Source: Lachnospiraceae bacterium UBA4292 (lineage in GTDB: Bacteria; Bacillota; Clostridia; Lachnospirales; Lachnospiraceae). From it: a stretch of 5,060 bases of DNA. Numbering within the stretch: position 1 is the first letter of the stretch; each line of letters begins with the position of its first letter. The notes below the pieces were generated by a model. That model made no database searches. It was not told the origin of the DNA and saw only the letters and a program-made list of their open reading frames with translations. Shown here one piece after another: positions 1 to 4,415 of the stretch. A program made the translations under genes and the position numbers. Location: NCBI GenBank assembly GCA_002395865.1, contig DGVE01000118.1, positions 1 through 5,060 of the forward strand, written 5' to 3'.

Positions 1-71
1 AAATGATTGTTTTTGGATGATTGTTATGATTTAACTGAATTGCGGTTTTAGGTTTATATCTATGAATACTC

Positions 72-101
72 AGAGCTCCGGTTTTTCCGGGGCTCTTTTT
101 T
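72..101 (+). terminator. Rho-independent terminator of an upstream gene
   Basis: A 10-bp stem pairs 72-81 with 87-96 (one U-G wobble, otherwise Watson-Crick) around a five-T loop, and a run of six T residues (96-101) follows. This is a textbook intrinsic terminator reading on the + strand. It most likely ends a transcription unit whose gene lies left of the window. Bases 1-71 are AT-rich; a short open frame ends with a TAA at 32-34, but it is too short to support as the tail of a gene. Confidence 0.9.
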
Positions 102-111
102 ATGCATTGTC

Positions 112-140
112 TTGACATTTCGGGCTCCGGTAACTATAAT
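112..140 (+). promoter_or_regulatory. Consensus sigma-A type promoter for the glucosaminidase gene
   Basis: TTGACA at 112-117 and TATAAT at 135-140 match both hexamers of the housekeeping promoter exactly, with the ideal 17-base spacer. Transcription should start near 146-148, giving a leader of about 55 bases before the ATG at 203. The promoter sits 10 bases after the upstream terminator, so the following gene starts an independent transcription unit. No operator-like inverted repeat is evident over the hexamers, which suggests strong, possibly constitutive, expression (inference). Confidence 0.93.
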
Positions 141-202
141 AAAGTGATATGTTGTGGCCGTAAGGCATCTACACCGGCGAAAGCCCGTATATGTGGGGTA
201 TT

Positions 203-2221
203 ATGAAAAAGAAGGGGGCTCTTAAAAAAGCATTTACCGGGCTGTTTTGCCTGGCGCTATGTTCATCGCCGTTTACGGACATCCGTGTAGGCGAAATATC
301 ATATGCAGATGAGTATGAATACGACGAGAGCTTCGAGGAGTACCTTACACACCAGGGATTTCCGGAGAGCTACAAGCCGTACCTGCGTCAGCTGCATGCC
401 GAGCATCCCACGTGGATTTTCGAGGCCATGCAGACGGGGCTTTCCTGGAACATGACCATTAAGAACGAGATGGTATTTCGCAGGAATCTGGTCCCGAACC
501 GGTCTGCGTACGTCTCCTCGTGGAAGGATGTGGAGAATATCGAGTCCTTCGACTGGGTGAACAACGACTGGGTGCTCATCAGCTCCCCCTACTGGGTACA
601 GGCCAGCAAGATGGGCGTCGAGTACATCATGGATCCGCGCAATTTCCTCAACGACGATTACATATTCCAGTTTGAGGAGCTTACATACAACAGAAACGCG
701 CACACGCTTAAGGGCGTCAAGCAGGTGCTCGCGGGGACATTCATGGACAATGTGCTCGTCCCGGGCACGGGCGACGCGCCTGCCAACGATTATATAACCT
801 CCGATACCTATTCCATTACCGATGAATATCTGAGCGGTCTGGACCCGAATACCACCGTGGCGGAGTTTATGGATAATGTTTCCGTGAGGGACAGCGTATC
901 TGCCGTCGATATATTCTTCTGCGACGCAAACGGCGACCGGAAGGACGATGATGCGCTCATATGCACGGGGGATGTGCTGTGGATGGCTTTTGAAGAGATC
1001 CCGAAGGAGGATGAATCCGGGGAGGAGACAGAGAGCACATCGCAGGCAGAGGAAGGGTCTCATGCAGCGGTCGATATCGGATATGCCCTTCAGTATGCGC
1101 CGCTGGCCACTGCCATAGTATATGGCGATCTGAACAGCGACGGAAGAGTGACAAATCTGGACCGCACCACGCTTAAACTCTTTATCAGGGGCGATCTGCA
1201 GCTTAACGAGTACCAGCAGATAGCTGCGGACTTAAACCACAGCGATACGGTCACGAACCTGGACCGCACCACGCTCAAGCTCTATATCAGAAACGACATG
1301 TCCATCAGTACCATATATCAGACGGCGGGTCTCACATACGCGCAGGCGTTCTTCGAGATAGCGAAGGAGCTGAACGTGAGTCCGTATATGATGGGTGCGC
1401 GTGTCATTCAGGAGCAGGGCGCGGGCAAGAGCGAGCTTATATCCGGTACATATCCGGGCTTTGAGGGCTATTACGACTATTTCAATACAAATGCAGCCGG
1501 TCTCACGCGTGAGGACATCATAGTGAACGGCCTCACCTACGCGAAGCAGAAGGGCTGGGACAGCCCGATAAAGGCTTTGAAGGGCGGAATAACGAACCTG
1601 TGCAGCACCTTCATCTGGAAGGGACAGAACACGCTCTACCTGCAGAAGTTCGACGTGGAGAGCGATTACTACGGCACCTACTGGCATCAGTATATGCAGA
1701 ACCTGTTCGCTCCGAGGAGCGAAGGCGCGAAGGTGGGCAGATCATACGCGCAGATGGGAGTGCTGGATGTACCGTTCGTTTTCAGAATACCGGTATACAT
1801 AGGCATGCCCGAGGAACCGTGCCCGCATCCGACAGTCGACGGCAATCCGAACTACAAGCTGAAGACACTTTCCGTCGAGGGTTATGATATCGACTTCGAC
1901 ATGCACAGGTACAGCTATACCATCGAGCTTCCCGCAGGTGTTAAGGAGCTTACCGTAAATGCGGAGGCAGTGGCCTCCACGACCAAGGTCTACGGCGCGG
2001 GAGTCATAGAGCTCGAACCGGGTGACGACTGCGTGATCATTACCGTGACTGCGCAGAACGGCCTGAACGCATGGTATGTTGTGAACCTGATACGTCCTAT
2101 TGAGGATATGACGACCGAGGCCGAGACGACGACCGAGGAGGAGACGACCACTGAGGAGGAAAGTACCTCGCATGAGGAGACCACCGAGACTGAGAGCACC
2201 GCTGGGGCAGGGACTGAATGA
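203..2221 (+). CDS. Secreted glucosaminidase-type cell-wall hydrolase with internal dockerin-type module
   Basis: Predicted 672-residue exported protein that probably cleaves peptidoglycan glycan strands (beta-N-acetylglucosaminidase, GH73-like); activity is inferred from family resemblance. Residues 1-35 form a signal peptide (KKK start, hydrophobic 10-24, likely cut after SYA35). Residues 53-181 resemble the N-terminal module of clostridial glucosaminidase-family proteins (FPESYKPYL, MDPRNFL at 143-149, FQFEELTYN). Residues 195-306 look like the spacer often seen before dockerins (TTVAEF). Residues 307-366 are a dockerin-type pair. The catalytic half follows at 377-535 (SPYMMGARVIQE, SGTYPGFEGYY, GQNTLYLQKF, HQYMQN, FRIPVY); E404 is the candidate catalytic acid. 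Residues 551-632 resemble a cadherin-like beta-sandwich (PF12733 type), and 637-672 is a Thr/Glu tail with no LPXTG or membrane anchor. The ATG at 203 is preferred over the in-frame ATG at 191 because GGGG (195-198) lies just upstream and the signal peptide then begins correctly; the spacing of 4 bases is short. Confidence 0.85.
   Translation: MKKKGALKKAFTGLFCLALCSSPFTDIRVGEISYADEYEYDESFEEYLTHQGFPESYKPYLRQLHAEHPTWIFEAMQTGLSWNMTIKNEMVFRRNLVPNRSAYVSSWKDVENIESFDWVNNDWVLISSPYWVQASKMGVEYIMDPRNFLNDDYIFQFEELTYNRNAHTLKGVKQVLAGTFMDNVLVPGTGDAPANDYITSDTYSITDEYLSGLDPNTTVAEFMDNVSVRDSVSAVDIFFCDANGDRKDDDALICTGDVLWMAFEEIPKEDESGEETESTSQAEEGSHAAVDIGYALQYAPLATAIVYGDLNSDGRVTNLDRTTLKLFIRGDLQLNEYQQIAADLNHSDTVTNLDRTTLKLYIRNDMSISTIYQTAGLTYAQAFFEIAKELNVSPYMMGARVIQEQGAGKSELISGTYPGFEGYYDYFNTNAAGLTREDIIVNGLTYAKQKGWDSPIKALKGGITNLCSTFIWKGQNTLYLQKFDVESDYYGTYWHQYMQNLFAPRSEGAKVGRSYAQMGVLDVPFVFRIPVYIGMPEEPCPHPTVDGNPNYKLKTLSVEGYDIDFDMHRYSYTIELPAGVKELTVNAEAVASTTKVYGAGVIELEPGDDCVIITVTAQNGLNAWYVVNLIRPIEDMTTEAETTTEEETTTEEESTSHEETTETESTAGAGTE
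1121..1300 (+). repeat. Dockerin-type duplicated calcium-loop segment
   Basis: Two copies of a dockerin-like loop-helix lie 34 residues apart in the hydrolase (residues 307-366). The first reads GDLNSDGRVTNLDRTTLKL and has Asp, Asn, Asp and Asp at loop positions 1, 3, 5 and 12, as expected for calcium binding. The second reads ADLNHSDTVTNLDRTTLKL; positions 1, 3 and 12 are kept, but position 5 is Ser and the usual Gly at 6 is Asp. The following helices are 14 of 16 residues identical, and 17 bases of DNA are identical between the copies. The type I dockerin fold normally has exactly this two-copy layout. Confidence 0.8.
2111..2200 (+). repeat. Thr/Glu low-complexity tail
   Basis: Codons for residues 637-666 of the hydrolase encode reiterated TTEE(E) units with purine-rich, repetitive DNA (GAGGAGGAGACGACC-type repeats). 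Such tails are common disordered linkers in secreted clostridial proteins. Unusually for a linker, nothing folded follows it: the protein ends six residues later. Confidence 0.75.
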
Positions 2222-2233
2222 GCCTCGCGGGAA

Positions 2234-2249
2234 TGGTCCGATAGGACCA
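2234..2249 (+). other. Hairpin just after the hydrolase stop codon
   Basis: TGGTCC (2234-2239) and GGACCA (2244-2249) form a perfect 6-bp stem with a GATA loop, 12 bases after the stop codon. No T tract follows, so it is not a convincing intrinsic terminator. It may stabilise an mRNA 3' end or mark a processing point between the two genes. No promoter matching the consensus was found between here and the next start, which favours co-transcription. Confidence 0.5.
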
Positions 2250-2263
2250 CATAATTGAATTTA

Positions 2264-2312
2264 CACGGTGGAGGAGCCGTGGAAATAAACCGTGTCCGTG
2301 CGTCGCACGGGC
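2264..2312 (+). promoter_or_regulatory. Possible structured leader with alternative CACGG/CCGTG pairings
   Basis: CACGG at 2264-2268 can pair with CCGTG at 2277-2281, placing GGAGGAG (2270-2276) in the loop. A second hairpin pairs 2294-2301 with 2305-2312 (8 bp with one wobble, GTC loop). CCGTG occurs three times (2277, 2290, 2296) and CACGG twice (2264, 2306), so mutually exclusive pairings are possible. The segment lies 15-63 bases before the start of the membrane-protein gene. A regulatory role is inference only; it matches no riboswitch I recognise. Confidence 0.35.
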
Positions 2313-2317
2313 GGAAT

Positions 2318-2321
2318 GGAG
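2318..2321 (+). promoter_or_regulatory. Ribosome binding site fixing the start of the membrane protein
   Basis: GGAG lies 6 bases before the ATG at 2328, and the product of that start begins directly with a good signal peptide (MKKLKIVLASVLMM). The in-frame GTG at 2292 and ATG at 2316 are less likely: the first overlaps a hairpin, and the second has GGCGGA abutting it without spacing. An in-frame TAA at 2286-2288 closes the frame upstream. Confidence 0.75.
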
Positions 2322-2327
2322 AAGAGA

Positions 2328-4331
2328 ATGAAAAAACTGAAGATTGTACTGGCGTCTGTTCTGATGATGACCTGCATGCTGGCGTATGTGATCTTTGTAA
2401 ATGCGGCGAGTCCGCAGGTCAATATCATTACCAGCACTGACGAAAGCGGTAATGTGTATAACATCGATGGCGGCGGCGGAGTTGCTGTGTTTATCACATT
2501 TGCCGATCCCTCCGGAATAGTGGGCGGTGGATACACGGTACTCATAAACGGAACTTCTGTGTATGAGATCGATTTTGATAACGACACAGCCAATTCTGTT
2601 TCAAGCGGCTTTGATATAGCAGGTGCGCAGTATGATCCCGCCAATAAGCAGTTTCAGTTCGCGTTCGGACCCGCTTTGGCAGGAGATTATGTCATATCTC
2701 TCGGCGCTCTGACCGGAGCAGATACCGGAGCGGCGGAGATACATTATCAGAAAGACGGTTCACTCACTGTCGACGCGATCACATATTCACCGAAGACCAT
2801 CACAGCAACAGTGTCCGAGCCTGAGACCGAGCCCGAGCCTGAGACGGAGACTGAGCCCGAGACCGAGTCCCAGCCTGAGACGGAGGCCTGCAGGCACGAG
2901 CACACTCACAAGGTAAACGAGTCGGCTGCCGACTGCGGACGTGACGGATACACAGGAGATACGGTCTGTGATGACTGCGGCGAGACCGTTTCCGCAGGTA
3001 CTGTGATACCCGCGACCGGAGCACATAACTTCTCCAATGGCTCATGTACAGTCTGCGGAGCAAAGGATCCCAACTATGTGGCACCCACGATGACGGGCAT
3101 CGAGGTAAGCTACAAGGGCAACCCCAACAAGACTGTGGGCGAGACCATCGTAGGCTCAGATATCGAGGTGCTGGCTGTATACAGCGACGGCAGGAAGGAA
3201 GCCATAGGCGGATGGGGCTGCGCGCTCGTAGGAGTTGGCCTTGTCGCAGGCGACCACAATGTAGAAGTTGTTTACGGAAGCTACAAGGGATACTTCACAG
3301 TCCATGTGACAGAGGCCGCAGAGCCAGTCACAGCGGAGCCCGAGACCCCCGAGCAGGAGACTCCCTCCGAGCCGGGTCCCGCGGATGATGAGACCACCAC
3401 GGCGGCCGAGGAGCCCGGTGATGATTATCTCACCGTATTCTCGCCCTTCGGAGGTGAGAACCTCTACATTGCGACCGAATGGTCCGATGACATCAAGAAG
3501 CCTGACGGATACGAGGCACAGACAGTAAATTACAAGGGATATGACGTAAAGGCTCTTAAGAACGACAAGGGCATCACCCTTTTCTATCTTACGGACAGTG
3601 AGGGCGCCAACGGAGATTTCTACATCTACGATGCGGACAGCTCTAAGTTCAGCTATCTTATAACCATCCCTTCAAATACCTACGGCTACTACATCCTCTC
3701 CTTCCCGGATGATATGGATGTGTCGAAGATGGCCAAGATGGTCATCACGCTCGACCCCGAGAACGGAAGATCAGTTGTAGGATATCACCTCTCCAAGGAT
3801 AAGGAGGAGAGCGGTACGGTATGCCTCGTATATGCCATGGATGAGGAAGGCAACAAGGGCTACTACCGCTTCGATACCGCGAACTTAAGCTTCGTAAGAT
3901 ATTACGAGGACGCTTCCGCAGAACCCATAGTCGAGACAGTGGAGGTAATAAAGGAAGTTGAGAAGATCGTAAATGTTCCCGGAGAGACAGTTTACGTGGA
4001 TAATGGATCATCCGCTGATCCGGCTACAAGAACCAAGTACAATGATCTTGTGAATAAGTACAACCATGATATCCTTGTAAGGTTCTACGTTATAATCGCA
4101 CTTATAGCGCTTGCAGTCATACTGTTCGCATTTGTACTGATACTTGCCCTCAAGCTCAAGAAGCTCTACAGCGAGTACGACTTCATCGATGATGAGGAAG
4201 AGGATGACGACGGTACCGATGAACCGGACGATGACGATGAGGGAGAGGAAGATGAGGAAGAGGACGACGAGGAAGCCGAGGACGAAGATTTCAGAGTTGA
4301 CCTTTCCGGCATCAACGATGACGAAGAATAA
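2328..4331 (+). CDS. Single-pass surface protein with Ig-like and CxxC-rich ectodomain and acidic cytoplasmic tail
   Basis: A 667-residue protein of unknown function. Residues 1-26 form a signal peptide (likely cut after VNA). Residues 28-162 form a beta-rich domain I cannot assign, perhaps Ig-like (DPSGI, YTVLINGT). A Pro-Glu-Thr linker spans 164-186. Residues 188-245 are a cysteine-rich repeat of the GYTGDTVCDDCG kind common in clostridial surface proteins, with CxxC pairs at 214/217 and 240/243. Residues 254-328 resemble a bacterial Ig-like domain (Big_3/Big_4 style). After a second acidic linker (329-366), residues 367-528 form an unassigned ectodomain with an internal duplication. A charged stalk (532-580) leads to one transmembrane helix at about 584-608, followed by KLKK, so the C-terminus should be cytoplasmic. 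The tail (618-654) has about 30 Asp/Glu in 37 residues. There is no LPXTG motif. It lies 106 bases after the hydrolase gene and probably shares its promoter. Tandem stops (TAA, TAG) end the frame. Confidence 0.85.
   Translation: MKKLKIVLASVLMMTCMLAYVIFVNAASPQVNIITSTDESGNVYNIDGGGGVAVFITFADPSGIVGGGYTVLINGTSVYEIDFDNDTANSVSSGFDIAGAQYDPANKQFQFAFGPALAGDYVISLGALTGADTGAAEIHYQKDGSLTVDAITYSPKTITATVSEPETEPEPETETEPETESQPETEACRHEHTHKVNESAADCGRDGYTGDTVCDDCGETVSAGTVIPATGAHNFSNGSCTVCGAKDPNYVAPTMTGIEVSYKGNPNKTVGETIVGSDIEVLAVYSDGRKEAIGGWGCALVGVGLVAGDHNVEVVYGSYKGYFTVHVTEAAEPVTAEPETPEQETPSEPGPADDETTTAAEEPGDDYLTVFSPFGGENLYIATEWSDDIKKPDGYEAQTVNYKGYDVKALKNDKGITLFYLTDSEGANGDFYIYDADSSKFSYLITIPSNTYGYYILSFPDDMDVSKMAKMVITLDPENGRSVVGYHLSKDKEESGTVCLVYAMDEEGNKGYYRFDTANLSFVRYYEDASAEPIVETVEVIKEVEKIVNVPGETVYVDNGSSADPATRTKYNDLVNKYNHDILVRFYVIIALIALAVILFAFVLILALKLKKLYSEYDFIDDEEEDDDGTDEPDDDDEGEEDEEEDDEEAEDEDFRVDLSGINDDEE
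2817..2885 (+). repeat. Pro-Glu-Thr linker repeat
   Basis: Residues 164-186 are made of EPETE-type units encoded by repeated GAGCCTGAGACC-like DNA. It separates the N-terminal beta domain from the cysteine-rich repeat and probably acts as an extended spacer. Repeats like this can change length by slippage between strains. Confidence 0.8.
3579..3905 (+). repeat. Internal duplication in the second ectodomain
   Basis: Two copies lie about 82 residues apart. Residues 418-444 (LFYLTDSEG...GDFYIYDADSSKF) align with 500-526 (LVYAMDEEG...GYYRFDTANLSF). Both follow the pattern aromatic-rich strand, Asp-x-Glu-Gly turn, Gly, Tyr/Phe strand, Asp, then a short loop and Phe. The similarity is visible by eye with one gap and suggests an ancient beta-hairpin duplication. 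The family is not recognised. Confidence 0.55.
4179..4289 (+). repeat. Acidic low-complexity tail coding repeat
   Basis: This stretch encodes residues 618-654, about 30 of 37 being Asp or Glu. A 14-base unit (GATGAGGAAGAGGA) recurs exactly at 4191-4204 and 4251-4264, 60 bases apart and in frame, indicating growth by internal duplication. The tail lies on the predicted cytoplasmic side of the membrane span and ends in a less acidic FRVDLSGIN segment. Confidence 0.8.
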
Positions 4332-4341
4332 TAGTTAGTTT

Positions 4342-4371
4342 GCGAAAGCCGCTGATAACAGCGGCTTTTGC
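4342..4371 (+). terminator. Probable intrinsic terminator after the membrane-protein gene
   Basis: A 10-bp perfect stem (4345-4354 with 4359-4368) around an ATAA loop extends to 13 bp if the flanking G-U, C-G and G-C pairs (4342-4344 with 4369-4371) form. The T run is only TTTT (4366-4369), and three of the four lie inside the core stem, so termination may be incomplete and allow some read-through into clpC. It starts 10 bases after the stop codon. Confidence 0.75.
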
Positions 4372-4405
4372 TAAAGACCTGCTGCGCCCTGGAGGCGTGG
4401 CGATC

Positions 4406-4409
4406 GGAG
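4406..4409 (+). promoter_or_regulatory. Ribosome binding site of clpC
   Basis: GGAG lies 6 bases before the ATG at 4416, an ideal distance. An in-frame TAA at 4410-4412, two codons before the ATG, rules out an upstream start. A second purine-rich GGAGG (4391-4395) is too far away to serve this ATG. Confidence 0.85.
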
Positions 4410-4415
4410 TAATAT

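Noticed and set aside
141..202. Riboswitch in the hydrolase leader
   Set aside because: The leader is only about 55 bases, and the sequence does not match the cyclic-di-GMP, cyclic-di-AMP, fluoride, guanidine or preQ1 motifs I considered.
243..262. Lipoprotein signal at C20 of the hydrolase (LALC)
   Set aside because: The residue before the Cys is Leu, not Gly, Ala or Ser, so the lipobox rule fails; SYA at 33-35 gives a better ordinary cleavage site.
299..1063. 254-codon open frame on the - strand
   Set aside because: It lies entirely opposite the hydrolase signal peptide, N-terminal module and spacer, has no domain I recognise, and its composition is what codon bias of the + strand gene produces in the complement.
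1232..1687. 151-codon - strand frame, with another at 1742-2173
   Set aside because: Both are antisense to the catalytic and C-terminal regions of the hydrolase and show no recognisable motif or upstream signals.
2255..2440. 61-codon + strand frame starting with TTG and overlapping the start of the membrane protein
   Set aside because: No ribosome binding site fits the TTG, and the coding signal belongs to the overlapping frame with the signal peptide. Only the GGAGGAG/GTG at 2279 is kept as a minor finding.
2409..2813. Cohesin domain in the membrane protein as direct partner of the dockerin-like module
   Set aside because: The length is similar, but I do not see the cohesin strand pattern; DPSGI and YTVLINGT look more Ig-like. 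Kept only as a testable pairing idea, not as an annotation.
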